Positions 18,508 to 27,675 are shown, counted from the first letter of the stretch. The stretch is DNA of 64,000 bases from Microcoleus vaginatus PCC 9802 (GCA_022701275.1 CP031740.1:3669001-3733000), one strand, 5' to 3'. The notes: generated by a model from the letters alone, not told the origin. Numbers and translations are program-made.

Positions 18508-18918
18508 AATAACCTATAGTTGTAATCTGTAGGGCTATATTTCCCACCATAGCAGGGGATTTGAACTCTTGCCGTCTACCCTCAGATTGATCTGAAGAGT
18601 ATTTTTAGCGCTCGCCTCGGCAGGGTACTCTTTCGCTTTGACTCATCTCATTTTATAGCAGTTTTCAATCGGATTAAATACAGTTCAAATACAGTAGGGA
18701 AACGGCACAGCCTTGTCCTGAGGGAGAGCGGCAACTTTTAATAATTAGTATGAGATTGATGATTGTAGCAAGAGTTTTTTTAATTGATATTAATTCAGCG
18801 CTCGTTTGCTTAGCCGGAATATGATAGTGTGTGCTATCGATTCATCTGTCTATTGTTTGCAGTGCTTCGCGAGCGCAATGACCAGAAATTGTAGGGTAGA
18901 TAATTTCCAGTCAAAAAA
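18508..18918. other. Intergenic stretch without recognised gene
   Basis: About 410 bp between a DUF1517-type gene start and the terminator of the next minus-strand gene. A tRNA-like word (GGGATTTGAAC) at about 18550 does not fold as a tRNA. No ORF has coding character. Confidence 0.4.
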
Positions 18919-18942
18919 CCTCCAATCTTGGAAGATTGGAGG
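18913..18942 (-). terminator. Rho-independent terminator
   Basis: On the minus strand an 11-bp arm CCTCCAATCTT is followed by its complement and then six T residues. It lies about 32 bp after the stop codon of the 180-residue protein gene (18974-19516), so it should terminate that transcript. Confidence 0.8.
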
Positions 18943-18973
18943 TGCGCTAAGCGAATACTTTGGTTTGAGATAA

Positions 18974-19516
18974 CTATTTGACGATCGCGTTTTGGACTTG
19001 TTCGATCGCAATTTCAGAACTCAACTCGGCAACTGGCGAAACCGGCAAATCCAGCTCACCGCCAGGAGCTTCTGGGTGTTCGCGAACGGCTGCAACCGCA
19101 TCTGCTGACTCAGCTACAGCACCCGCCGGCGCCAAATCGAGCAAGGCAGGAACTTCTATGTGTCCAGAAACACCTGCATCTGCGATCGGAGCCGACTCTT
19201 CAAAAACTTCAAAATTATCGGTCATCGCAGCGCAAGCAGCAGAAGCGCGCTTGCCGGCGCGGTAGCTCATGTAGGCCGCTCCGCCACCCAAAACTCCCGC
19301 CAAACCTAGGAAACCGAGAGCTGCTGTTTTGTAGGATTTCCACGGATTGATTCGCTCCGAGCCGCCGGAACCTAGGATCGTTGTCGCAGAACCAGATTTA
19401 GCCGCCCCAGATTTGCTGTAGGAACAGGGGAAAGCAGATGCAGCGTCACCTATGGCGATGCTGCTGGCGATCGCGACGACGGAAGCAATGCCAGCTAACA
19501 CTTGAAACTTCTTCAT
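18974..19516 (-). CDS. Exported/membrane-anchored Ala-rich protein, unknown function
   Basis: The 180-residue protein has a signal-peptide-like N-terminus (MKKFQVLAGIASVVAIASS followed by AxA-type sites), a second hydrophobic segment (AALGFLGLAGVLGGGAAYMSY, about 66-86), and an acidic, Ala/Val/Glu/Pro-rich tail that looks disordered. I do not recognise a family. A good terminator follows the gene, which supports it being expressed as a single unit. Confidence 0.6.
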   Translation of the reverse strand: MKKFQVLAGIASVVAIASSIAIGDAASAFPCSYSKSGAAKSGSATTILGSGGSERINPWKSYKTAALGFLGLAGVLGGGAAYMSYRAGKRASAACAAMTDNFEVFEESAPIADAGVSGHIEVPALLDLAPAGAVAESADAVAAVREHPEAPGGELDLPVSPVAELSSEIAIEQVQNAIVK

Positions 19517-19873
19517 GGTGCTCTGGAGATTGTAAAGGATAATTAAAAAATTAATGGTAACAGCTCTTTACAAATGTATCAACTCTGCGCGCCTTCCAAA
19601 TCGCGGATCGATCGCAAAAGTCAGCTATAGCCTCACGCAATTCAAATTTAAAATTGCCCGCTTAAACATCTGGAATAGTTGCTGTGTAAGCGTTTGATCT
19701 ACCGGATCGGTAGAACTTCAAGTTTTGTGAACCAATACTTTGATCGCGCCCACATTAGAAAATCTGAGGTGAGATTGTAGAAAATTTAGTTACATCGCCG
19801 CAAACACTTGGTGACAAACTACTTTTAAGGCTACTTTTGTAAAGGCTTAGTTATTGGAATAACTCTTATTTTT
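19517..19873. other. Divergent promoter region, no gene
   Basis: This 357-bp space separates the minus-strand Ala-rich protein gene and rfbB on the plus strand and must hold both promoters. I cannot assign precise -10/-35 boxes with confidence. Confidence 0.4.
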
Positions 19874-20980
19874 ATGACAGACAACGCGAATCAAGGCATT
19901 GAGCGAGCCCCTCGCCGATTGTTGGTGACGGGCGGGGCTGGATTTATCGGCTCGAATTTTGTGCATCACTGGTGCAGCAGCTATCCGGGCGATCGAGTAG
20001 TCGTACTCGACGCTTTAACCTACGCCGGAAACCGACAAACCCTGGCAACTTTGGAAGGAGGCGAAAATTTTCGGTTTGTGGAGGGGGATATTTGCGATCG
20101 TACCCTAGTCGATACCTTGCTCCAAGAAGAAAACATCACCACAGTCGCCCACTTTGCCGCAGAATCCCACGTTGACAGGTCAATTATCGGGCCTGCAGCC
20201 TTTGTTCAAACAAACGTTGTCGGAACCTTCACACTTTTAGAAGCCTTCCGCAAGCATTTTGAAGCAATTGATGAGGCATCTCTCAAAGCACAAATGCGCT
20301 TCCTCCACGTTTCTACCGACGAAGTTTACGGCAGTCTCGGCCCCGATGACCCAGCCTTCACAGAAACAACTGCCTACTCGCCCAACAGTCCCTACTCAGC
20401 CTCCAAAGCTGGCAGCGACCACCTCGCCCGCGCCTATTTTCACACCTACGGCGTCCCGACAATTATCACCAACTGTTCCAACAATTACGGCCCCTATCAC
20501 TTCCCAGAAAAGCTCATTCCATTAATGTGCATCAATATGCTATTGGGCAAACCGCTGCCAGTATACGGCGACGGTCAAAACGTGCGAGATTGGCTTTACG
20601 TTCTCGACCACTGCCGCGCTTTAGATGCCGTTATTCACCGTGGTCAGCCTGGGGAAACCTACAATGTTGGCGGCAACAACGAGGTAAAAAATCTCGATTT
20701 AGTAAAAATGCTGTGCCAGCTAATGGACGAATTAGCTTCTGATTTACCTGCCCGTCCTTGCGAACAATTGATCACATTTGTCAAAGACAGAGCCGGGCAC
20801 GATCGGCGTTATGCTATTGATGCCAGCAAAATTAAAACTGAGTTAGGTTGGACTCCCTCAGTAACAGTTGAAGAAGGTTTGCGGCAGACTGTAGAATGGT
20901 ACTTAGCCCATCGGGAGTGGTGGGAACCCCTGCTTTCGGAGGAATATCAAACTTACTACCGGAAAGTCTACTCTAATTAA
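19874..20980 (+). CDS. rfbB: dTDP-glucose 4,6-dehydratase
   Basis: RfbB converts dTDP-glucose to dTDP-4-keto-6-deoxyglucose, the branch point to rhamnose and other deoxysugars of surface polysaccharides. The 368-residue protein has the Rossmann motif TGGAGFIGSNFVHH, the loop HFAAESHVDRSI, the catalytic HVSTDEVYG with adjacent D/E, and the YxxxK motif in YSASKAGSDHL. Later come NNYGPYHFPEKLIPL and RDWLYVLDH. rfbA, rfbC and rfbD are not adjacent. Confidence 0.95.
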   Translation: MTDNANQGIERAPRRLLVTGGAGFIGSNFVHHWCSSYPGDRVVVLDALTYAGNRQTLATLEGGENFRFVEGDICDRTLVDTLLQEENITTVAHFAAESHVDRSIIGPAAFVQTNVVGTFTLLEAFRKHFEAIDEASLKAQMRFLHVSTDEVYGSLGPDDPAFTETTAYSPNSPYSASKAGSDHLARAYFHTYGVPTIITNCSNNYGPYHFPEKLIPLMCINMLLGKPLPVYGDGQNVRDWLYVLDHCRALDAVIHRGQPGETYNVGGNNEVKNLDLVKMLCQLMDELASDLPARPCEQLITFVKDRAGHDRRYAIDASKIKTELGWTPSVTVEEGLRQTVEWYLAHREWWEPLLSEEYQTYYRKVYSN

Positions 20981-20985
20981 TCTAC

Positions 20986-21058
20986 TCTTGGACGCACGGG
21001 CTACCAAAAACCAGCACCGGTAAAAAACTGGTTTTCAAGCTCAAGAGTGCGTCCAAGA
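20986..21058. repeat. Inverted repeat after rfbB (possible terminator)
   Basis: TCTTGGACGCAC at 20986-20997 is the exact reverse complement of 21047-21058, and an inner AAAACCAG/CTGGTTTT pair lies between. A 73-nt compound hairpin follows the rfbB stop. It lacks a long T-tract. The rest of the 389-bp gap before the exosortase gene shows no coding sequence and includes one GAAACCGGGTT repeat word at about 21107. Confidence 0.6.
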
Positions 21059-21369
21059 AAGGTTTCTGTCTTGCCTTTAAGCTTTACATCTAAACTCTAG
21101 GCGCAGAAACCGGGTTGGAGGGAAGAAAATCTTTCGTGGAGTGCGATCGATCCGAGTTAAAAAACCTGTTTTCTTTGGTCTTTGATCCTAACTTCAGAAT
21201 TAATTGGGTGAAGGTAATTATCACACATATTTACTATTGTCAATCTTTGTGAAGATTTAGTGAAAAATCATCACAAACGCATAAATTCAAGTGTTTGTAG
21301 CTGATAATTTGAATAGAGTTACAACACATTAAGCATTTTAGAAGCTTTTAGTAAAAACAAAAAGCAGCA

Positions 21370-22221
21370 ATGACCGAAATAAACTGGCTCAAGCACATCC
21401 AAGAACCTAAATACTGGCTGTTAGGCATCGCCTCCGGTTTGATTGCCCTACACCTAACTCTAACTTCCAGAACAAACGACACAGACCTGTTCGGTACAAT
21501 GTTACTGTTTTGGGGAGTCGTAGCATTTCTCATTTGGGAAAGGCACGAATCCTTAACTTTTGAAAGCGGAGTTTTCGCCAGCTTCTTTGGGACATCGTTA
21601 ATTGCTTTAATATTGCTCAAAAGTTCGTCCATATCTGGATACGACTTTTTTATCCGAGCAACGCCTTTTTTGTCGGGAATCAGTCTCGCATTGCTTGCTT
21701 CTGGAACAAAAGGACTGAAACAATATTGGCAGGAACTTCTAATTCTTGGCTATACAGCTATTCCTCCCGGATTAATCGGAGTATTCGTTGATGTCCCCAA
21801 ATTAACAGCTAAATTTTCAGCTTTCATCCTGCACTATATAGGATTTGAAGTGGTGCGGAAAGGGGTTTTTTTAATCCTGGAAAAGGGAAGCGTGGAAGTG
21901 AATCACGGCTGTTCCGGCGTAAATGCGATGCTACAATTATTAGGACTAGCTCTGGTTTTCTTACTGATGTTTCCTACCACTAGGGGTCAGAAAATGGTAT
22001 TGCCATTCGTGGCAATAATTACTGCATTTGTAGTGAATGCCGCGCGAGTTGGTCTCCTGGCCGTGCTGGTATCGCTATCTCAACCCGAAGCATTTAAATA
22101 CTGGCACGAAGGAAATGGTTCGGTAATATTTTCTATGATTGCTGTATTTATTTTCGGGTTATTCTGCTGGTTTGCAATTTTGAAAGACCAACCCCAAAAT
22201 AAGGAAGGACAGAATTGCTAA
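21370..22221 (+). CDS. crtA: Cyanoexosortase A (membrane transpeptidase-like)
   Basis: Exosortases process PEP-CTERM-type C-terminal sorting signals of exported proteins, usually in step with exopolysaccharide export. The 283-residue protein has about eight hydrophobic segments and the family's catalytic residues: C181 in NHGCSGVNAM, R226 in NAARVGLLA and H246 in KYWHEGNGS. The following gene overlaps its stop codon by one base and encodes the usual partner, which identifies the A-type cyanobacterial system. The symbol crtA here means cyanoexosortase, not a carotenoid gene. Confidence 0.9.
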   Translation: MTEINWLKHIQEPKYWLLGIASGLIALHLTLTSRTNDTDLFGTMLLFWGVVAFLIWERHESLTFESGVFASFFGTSLIALILLKSSSISGYDFFIRATPFLSGISLALLASGTKGLKQYWQELLILGYTAIPPGLIGVFVDVPKLTAKFSAFILHYIGFEVVRKGVFLILEKGSVEVNHGCSGVNAMLQLLGLALVFLLMFPTTRGQKMVLPFVAIITAFVVNAARVGLLAVLVSLSQPEAFKYWHEGNGSVIFSMIAVFIFGLFCWFAILKDQPQNKEGQNC

Positions 22222-22889
22222 TGGCTATTACCTCTTGGAAACCACTTAGGCTTTCCCTGTTGGCTGTTACTTTGGGAGGGGTTTTGTTGGTGGCCGGAAA
22301 ATTGGTTTTCTATCCATCGGACGGCAACACTCAGGCAACCCCGTTTGAGTTTCCCGAGTCGGTGCCTCTAGCCGATTGGAAACTACACAAGAGCGCCGTT
22401 CTGGAAATTAAGGACACTTCAGGATTAAAAGCTGCCAGGAAATATGAATATCAAAAGAATAGCATGGCTCTAGAAATAGAGATGCGGTATGCGGTAAACA
22501 CCATTGGAGATGTGGAAGGCCTGATGAAGGGACATACTATTCTCAAGTCGTATCCTGGTAAACTAGCATTGGCAAACACTCAAGGCGTGGGGTTTCACGG
22601 AATTTTGCAACAGAAAAATCGAGTGTATTTGAGTTCGTGTATCAATCCTCGTGGCAGTGCTACAGTAACTTCCCAACAGTTTAGATATAATCGAAATACT
22701 CGCGATTGGCAGCCAAACCGTATTCTGTTTTGGTTGTTGGGTAGGGGAAATATTCAAGACCGGCGCTGTTTATGGACTCAGATGTCTGTGCCTTTGGATA
22801 AAACAACTCCAGAAGATGCCAAAAAAATTCTAGAGAATGCTTGGGTTTCTTGGTATGAGTGGTGGCAGCCGCGATTTCCCGAGCCTTGA
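22221..22889 (+). CDS. Cyanoexosortase A system-associated protein
   Basis: The 222-residue protein has an N-terminal membrane anchor (about 8-28) followed by a soluble domain with WKLHKSAVLE, YEYQKNSMALEIEMRY and a C-terminal RRCLWTQMSVPL. It resembles the protein always found next to type A cyanoexosortase, analogous to EpsI-type partners. The start ATG overlaps the exosortase stop (TAATG), so the two are translationally coupled. A TTG six bases upstream is an unlikely alternative. Confidence 0.85.
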   Translation: MAITSWKPLRLSLLAVTLGGVLLVAGKLVFYPSDGNTQATPFEFPESVPLADWKLHKSAVLEIKDTSGLKAARKYEYQKNSMALEIEMRYAVNTIGDVEGLMKGHTILKSYPGKLALANTQGVGFHGILQQKNRVYLSSCINPRGSATVTSQQFRYNRNTRDWQPNRILFWLLGRGNIQDRRCLWTQMSVPLDKTTPEDAKKILENAWVSWYEWWQPRFPEP

Positions 22890-23060
22890 GTCGAGTCAGT
22901 CGATTTTAGATTTTAGCTTTTAGATTTACTCCACAGGTGAATCTGGAAGCTTGAACAAAAGTCTAAAATTTTTGATTCTCCACGACTGTTGTCGGGGGCT
23001 TGTATCCGTTCTTGGGCGGGCTCAAGAAAGATTTTTCTTAACAACAACTCTGATGATTTT

Positions 23061-23738
23061 ATGAATGACTTACAAGGCGAACAAGGTTTTTCTATCTACA
23101 GACTGCGTTGGATTGGCTACGGTCTATTAATTCTGTCTGTATTAGATACGATTGCAGTTCTTATACCAGCAAATTTTGGCAATCGCCTCTGGGAATTGCA
23201 GACGATTGGGGCTGTAGTGGAACGGGTGCCAGTTCCTTTACTGGCAATGGCGCTGATATTTTTTGGAGAAGGGTACGATCGCAGAGGTTTGGAAGACGTT
23301 TTTTTGAAGGTTTTGTCTTGGGTTTGTCTGCTGCTGGCCCTGGTTTTTCTGTTGATGCTGCCTTTGGGAATTTTTGGCGCTATCTACGTCAACAACCAAA
23401 ATAACCAGCAAATTACGACTCAAGCAAAGCAACAATTAGCTCAGTTGCAGCAGGTGGAAGAACGGCTGAATAAGGGTAGTCCTGAAGATTTAAGGAACTT
23501 GGCCGGGGAACTTACCCGTCTGGGGGTACCAGCGGATACGCAAAACCCACAGCAATTGAAAGAGCAAATTCTTTCGAGAATTACTCCGGCTAAGGAACGG
23601 TTACAGACGCAAAGTGCTGCGGTTCAGTCTAGTCAGCGCTTGGGGTTATTTAAAAATGCTATTAAGTGGCTGCTGGGCGCGCTGATTTCTAGTGTTTTGT
23701 TTTTTACGCTGTGGCGCGGTACTGACTGGGCTCGGTAG
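23061..23738 (+). CDS. HpsJ-like membrane protein
   Basis: The 225-residue protein has a membrane-embedded N-terminal half with about three hydrophobic segments (18-38, 55-72, 83-105), a Gln-rich coiled-coil stretch (about 110-185) containing NLAGELTRLGVP, and a last membrane helix before the C-terminus. This matches the HpsJ family, first linked to hormogonium polysaccharide and motility in filamentous cyanobacteria. It lies 170 bp after the exosortase pair, a context that fits polysaccharide or surface-protein export. The ATG at 23061 is preferred to upstream in-frame codons. Confidence 0.75.
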   Translation: MNDLQGEQGFSIYRLRWIGYGLLILSVLDTIAVLIPANFGNRLWELQTIGAVVERVPVPLLAMALIFFGEGYDRRGLEDVFLKVLSWVCLLLALVFLLMLPLGIFGAIYVNNQNNQQITTQAKQQLAQLQQVEERLNKGSPEDLRNLAGELTRLGVPADTQNPQQLKEQILSRITPAKERLQTQSAAVQSSQRLGLFKNAIKWLLGALISSVLFFTLWRGTDWAR

Positions 23739-24030
23739 TAGTTTTGAGTTTTGAGTTGAGAGTTTTGAGCTAGTAAGGTGCGCCTAGCGCACCCGGAGAG
23801 CGTTGTTGAGGACTAAGATGCGCCCTGTGCACGCAGTCCGCTCAGGAGTGGTGAAGAAGACCCTCAAACCCTGCAAATTTTGTTGGGGGGAGCGCTCGCT
23901 CTTTTTCTTTTCAAAAGATATCGGTAATAAATCTTGTTTATTGCCGATAACCAACACCTAGAATGAGGCAAATTCGTCGTTAGCGCAGCCCTCGAAGACG
24001 ATCGCACCTTGACAGGGCTGGCATTTTGCA
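23739..24030. other. Intergenic region with small hairpins
   Basis: No gene is seen. It contains GGTGCGC-CTA-GCGCACC at about 23777 and a 13-bp hairpin at 23919-23949 (TATCGGTAATAAA with its complement, one G.T pair). Either may end the hpsJ-like transcript. Confidence 0.45.
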
Positions 24031-24200
24031 ATCCACAATCTAAAATCTAAAATCTAAAATCCACAATCTAAAATCCACAATCTAAAATCTAAAACCAAAA
24101 ATCCACAATCTAAAATCTAAAATCTAAAACATAAAATCCCCAATCTAAAATCTAAAACCAAAAATCCACAATCTAAAATATAAAATCTAAAATCTAAAAT
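24031..24200. repeat. Degenerate tandem AATCTAAAATCC array
   Basis: About 170 bp of imperfect tandem units of the type AATCTAAA and ATCCACAATCTAAA. The array runs into the 3' end of the downstream minus-strand gene, whose stop codon (24194-24196) is formed by repeat sequence. Confidence 0.85.
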
Positions 24201-24835
24201 CGATTGATGGTATTTTCTAGTTTGTCGGCAATCCCTTCAATCCAGTTTTCATCTTGTTTGGTGTAGCTGCGGGGCGCGTTAGCACCTAAGATTAAAACGC
24301 CTTGGCTGCCGATGGGTTGACAGATGACTCCTTGAGTATTTTCTGGCAAATAGTCAAATTCAATTCGACCGGGATAAATATTGAGATTTACTAAATAAAC
24401 TGGTTTGTTTTTGTCGAGCACTCGCTGCAAAATCGGCCCCGGTTTGACTTCGGGATTGATGCCTAAAATACCGCGTCGCAATAGGACTTTTCCCTGATAC
24501 ACAATTATGATCGACCTTGTGGCGGTATTTGTCAACAGCAAACGCGACGCCCAGGCTAATTCTATTTTCACAGCCTCCGGCAAATCCGGCGCAAATTCAA
24601 AACCTTCTTCGCCGATAAGTTTTACGGAATCGGGCGATCGCGCTTGCACCTGCTGCCACAGCAAACCTGTTAAAATCAGCAAAGCGCTAATAATTACTCC
24701 CAAAGCGTCCGATCGAGCTTGAGAATCTGTGATTTGCTCTGTCAGCAAGCGGTTGACCATTAGCAGCGTACCTGCTAACCCTCCTGCAACTAAGGGCAAT
24801 TGCCGCAAAACTTTATTGGGATCAGATTTAGTCAT
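24194..24835 (-). CDS. Cofactor assembly of complex C subunit B (CCB-type) protein
   Basis: The 213-residue protein has two N-terminal membrane helices (about 12-30 and 45-63) and a soluble C-terminal domain with LIGEEGFEF, IEYQG-like IIVYQGKVLLRRGI, GRIEFDYLP and QPIGSQGVLILGA. This matches the CCB2/CCB4 family needed to attach heme ci to cytochrome b6 of the b6f complex in phototrophs. Its last two codons adjoin a repeat array that supplies the stop, so the native C-terminus may have been slightly altered. The gene is downstream of rpaB on the same strand, separated by another repeat block. Confidence 0.8.
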   Translation of the reverse strand: MTKSDPNKVLRQLPLVAGGLAGTLLMVNRLLTEQITDSQARSDALGVIISALLILTGLLWQQVQARSPDSVKLIGEEGFEFAPDLPEAVKIELAWASRLLLTNTATRSIIIVYQGKVLLRRGILGINPEVKPGPILQRVLDKNKPVYLVNLNIYPGRIEFDYLPENTQGVICQPIGSQGVLILGANAPRSYTKQDENWIEGIADKLENTINRF

Positions 24836-24836
24836 T

Positions 24837-24966
24837 TGTCATTTGTCAGTTGGCTGTTGGCTGTTCACTGTTGACTGTTCACTGTTGGCTGTTCACTGTT
24901 GACTGTTCACTGTTGACTGTTGGTTGTCAACCGTCAACCGTCAACCGTCAACTGCCAACTGCCAAG
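24837..24966. repeat. Tandem CTGTTCACTGTTGA-type repeats
   Basis: About 130 bp of TTGGCTG, TTCACTG, TTGACTG and CAACCGT units fill the spacer between rpaB and the CCB-type gene. Same class as at 8097 and 59620. Confidence 0.85.
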
Positions 24967-24971
24967 TGACT

Positions 24972-25703
24972 TTATCCTACTTCTCCAATTTCGACAATTC
25001 GCTGGAAGAGATAGCCGGTGCCGCGGGCGGTGAGAATTAATTCGGGATTGCTGGGGTCGTCTTCCAACTTTGCCCTAAGCCGCGAGATGTGAACGTCCAC
25101 TACGCGGGTGTCTACGTGGCGTTCTGGGGTGTATCCCCAGACTTCCTGCAAAATTTCCGATCGCGAAAAAGGCTCTCCAGAACGGCTGACAAGCAGTTCT
25201 AACAGGCTGAATTCCATCCCCGTGAGCCTAATTCGTTCGTCGCCTTTGTAAACTTGGCGCTTGTTGGTGTCAATCCTAATATTGGTGACGTGGATGACTC
25301 CGGAGCTTGGAATTCCCGAGGCGCCGTTTTTGTCAACCCTCCGCAGTACCGAACGGATGCGGGCTTCTAGTTCTTTGGGAGAGAAAGGTTTGACGACGTA
25401 ATCGTCGGCGCCCAATTCTAAACCGGTGATGCGATCGGCTACGTCTCCCAAAGCGGTTAGCATGATGATGGGCACGTCTGACTCTTTACGCAACTCCTGA
25501 CAGACGCCGTAACCGTCTAGCTTCGGCATCATCACGTCCAAAACCACTAAGTCGGGTTCGGTGTTGCGAAATGTTTCGAGAGCTTCTTCGCCGTCAGCAG
25601 CGGTGACGACATCGTAGCCAATCATGGAAAGGCGAGTCTCCAGAATGCGGCGGATACTGGCTTCGTCATCGACTACCAGAATTTTTTCTTTATGGTTTTC
25701 CAA
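24972..25703 (-). CDS. rpaB: OmpR-family response regulator RpaB
   Basis: RpaB (Ycf27) is the essential response regulator that controls high-light, photosystem and phycobilisome-coupling genes through HLR1 sites. The receiver domain shows VDDEASIRRILETRLSM, the phospho-acceptor context VVLDVMMPKLDG, MLTALG and the lysine in VKPFSPKEL. The winged-helix domain has RIRLTGMEFSLLELL and HVDTRVVDVHISRLRAKLE. The usual N-terminus is ENHKEKILVVDDE, so a TTG start at 25703 is chosen; it follows AAGGAG by about 11 bases. A GTG at 25715 overlaps that Shine-Dalgarno and is less likely. Confidence 0.93.
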   Translation of the reverse strand: MENHKEKILVVDDEASIRRILETRLSMIGYDVVTAADGEEALETFRNTEPDLVVLDVMMPKLDGYGVCQELRKESDVPIIMLTALGDVADRITGLELGADDYVVKPFSPKELEARIRSVLRRVDKNGASGIPSSGVIHVTNIRIDTNKRQVYKGDERIRLTGMEFSLLELLVSRSGEPFSRSEILQEVWGYTPERHVDTRVVDVHISRLRAKLEDDPSNPELILTARGTGYLFQRIVEIGEVG

Positions 25704-25867
25704 GTTACCGAGCACTCCTTAAGTTACATTTCAGATAATGTTAATTTTTTGTACCCTATCATAGAAGACACAAATTGAATTATGTGTGGGGATGGGTCTG
25801 AAAGCTTGATAAGTGCTTTAACTCAGACTTTTCTAAATGTTAGGGTGACTATTTATCATAGTAAACA

Positions 25868-27403
25868 ATGCCTAAGCCTCGAATACAATATATTTGTCGG
25901 GAATGCGGGTATGATTCACCACAATATTTTGGCAGGTGTCCTAGCTGTCAGAAGTGGGATTCTTTTGACGAGCAGTTAGAACAACCTACTGCTGCTGTCT
26001 CGCGGGCTGGTTTAACTGGGGTGACAACTAAGACAGTGGGCGGTTCGCCCCCTGATAAGTCGAAGGGTCAACCAAGGGTATCTTTCAGATTATCGCAGAT
26101 TTCCGACCAAACTCAGTCTCGCTGGCCTTCGGGTTACGGGGAACTGGATCGAGTTTTGGGAGGCGGGATCGTTCCCGGATCGCTGGTGTTGATTGGGGGG
26201 GAACCGGGAATCGGGAAATCGACGCTGCTGTTGCAGGTGGCGAATATGTTGGCCCGCAAGGATCGGATACTGTATGTCAGTGCGGAGGAGTCCGGCCAGC
26301 AGGTGAAGTTGCGATCGCAGCGTTTGGGCGTGGCTAATCCGGTTGAATTGTCAAGCAACGGCGGGCATAAATCGGGTAGCAACGGGGAAGCTAAAAGGGA
26401 TTCCGAGGATAATTCAGCGGAGAATTTCTATTTGCTTCCAGAGACGGATTTAGAGGTTGTTTTGCGGGAGTTGGAAGCCCTGAAACCGAATGTGGCGGTG
26501 ATTGACAGCATCCAAACTATTTATTTTGCTAGTTTAACATCGGCTCCGGGTTCGGTGGCTCAGGTGCGGGAATGTACGTCTGCTTTGATGCAGGTTGCGA
26601 AAAGGGAAAACATTACTTTATTTATTGTCGGTCACGTTACTAAAGATGGAGCTTTGGCGGGGCCGAGGGTTTTGGAACATTTGGTAGATACTGTACTGTA
26701 TTTTGAGGGCGATCGCTTTGCTTCTCATCGACTTTTGCGGTCGATGAAAAACCGTTTTGGTGCCACTCACGAAATCGGTGTTTTTGAAATGGTAGCCAAC
26801 GGTTTGCGAGAAGTAAATAATCCGTCGGAGTTGTTTTTAGGGAATAGAGATGAATTTTCTCCCGGTACTTCGACGACTGTTACTTGCGAAGGAACTCGAC
26901 CGATTTTAGTGGAAATTCAGGCGTTAGTCAGCCCTGCAAGTTTCGGTTCGCCGCGCCGCACTACTACTGGTGTGGACAATGCTAGATTGCAGCAAATTTT
27001 AGCTGTTTTGGAGAAAAGGGTGGGGATTCCTTTATCTAAATTAGATGTGATTTTGGCGACGGTGGGCGGGTTGAAGGTGGACGAACCGGCGGCGGATTTG
27101 GCAGTTGCGATCGCCGTTGTGGCCAGTTTTCGCGATCGGGTGGTTGATGCACGCACTGTTTTGCTCGGGGAAGTGGGTTTGGGGGGACAGGTGCGGCCGG
27201 TTTCGCAATTAGAGTTGCGGCTGAGGGAGGCGGCGAAATTGGGTTTCAAAAGGGCGATTATTCCTAAGAATCAACCGGTGCCAGAGTTAGGAATGGAGAT
27301 TATTCCGGTGGCGAAGGTAATCGATGCAATTATTGCGGCGATTCCGGCTACTCCGGCTCAGTTGCAGTCGGTTGATTTGGAGGAAGAGGATTTGTTGAAT
27401 TGA
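25868..27403 (+). CDS. radA: DNA repair protein RadA
   Basis: RadA helps process recombination intermediates by driving branch migration. The 511-residue protein has an N-terminal C4 zinc finger (CRECG at 10-14 and CPSC at 24-27), a RecA-like core with Walker A GEPGIGKST at 111-119, the RadA-specific KNRFG motif, and a C-terminal Lon-like domain (VGGLKVDEPAADLAVAIAV). A 50-residue insertion with SSNGGHKSGSNGEAKRDS interrupts the core after the Walker A region, a variable loop in cyanobacterial RadA. It is divergent from rpaB. Confidence 0.95.
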   Translation: MPKPRIQYICRECGYDSPQYFGRCPSCQKWDSFDEQLEQPTAAVSRAGLTGVTTKTVGGSPPDKSKGQPRVSFRLSQISDQTQSRWPSGYGELDRVLGGGIVPGSLVLIGGEPGIGKSTLLLQVANMLARKDRILYVSAEESGQQVKLRSQRLGVANPVELSSNGGHKSGSNGEAKRDSEDNSAENFYLLPETDLEVVLRELEALKPNVAVIDSIQTIYFASLTSAPGSVAQVRECTSALMQVAKRENITLFIVGHVTKDGALAGPRVLEHLVDTVLYFEGDRFASHRLLRSMKNRFGATHEIGVFEMVANGLREVNNPSELFLGNRDEFSPGTSTTVTCEGTRPILVEIQALVSPASFGSPRRTTTGVDNARLQQILAVLEKRVGIPLSKLDVILATVGGLKVDEPAADLAVAIAVVASFRDRVVDARTVLLGEVGLGGQVRPVSQLELRLREAAKLGFKRAIIPKNQPVPELGMEIIPVAKVIDAIIAAIPATPAQLQSVDLEEEDLLN

Positions 27404-27448
27404 CTTAGAATTGTGATGTTTGAAAATGAGATTAAGGAGGTACGAAGT

Positions 27449-27670
27449 ATGTCTCAAGTAGACATTATTGAGGCAAAATAAAAGCTTGGGGAATTAATCG
27501 AAGCGACAATGAGAGGCGAAGAATTTGCGATTACTCAAGATAACCAGCCTGTTGTAAAATTGGTAGTAATTCCCAAACAAGCTAAACCCAATCGCCAAGC
27601 AGGAAGTGCCCAAGGAATGGTTGGGATGTCCGATGATTTTGACGAACCCCTAGAAGAGTTTAAGGAGTAG
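27449..27670 (+). pseudogene. Phd/YefM-type antitoxin, interrupted by an in-frame stop
   Basis: A strong Shine-Dalgarno (AAGGAGG at 27434-27440) precedes an ATG. The reading frame gives MSQVDIIEAK, then TAA at 27479-27481, then continues in the same frame as KLGELIEATMRGEEFAITQ, DNQPVVKLVVIP and a normal end at 27668-27670. This is the standard 70-residue layout of Phd/YefM antitoxins, with the typical GEE-x-x-ITxxNxPVxxL core. One base change would restore it. It is therefore probably a recently inactivated antitoxin, unless the stop is a sequencing error or translation restarts downstream. Confidence 0.8.
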
Positions 27671-27675
27671 ATGGA

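Noticed and set aside
18540..18640. Possible tRNA (GGGATTTGAAC word)
   Set aside because: The T-arm word is present but the stem does not pair, and no acceptor or anticodon stem can be drawn.
24031..24200. CRISPR array
   Set aside because: Repeat units are only 8-14 bp, degenerate and without unique spacers of constant length.
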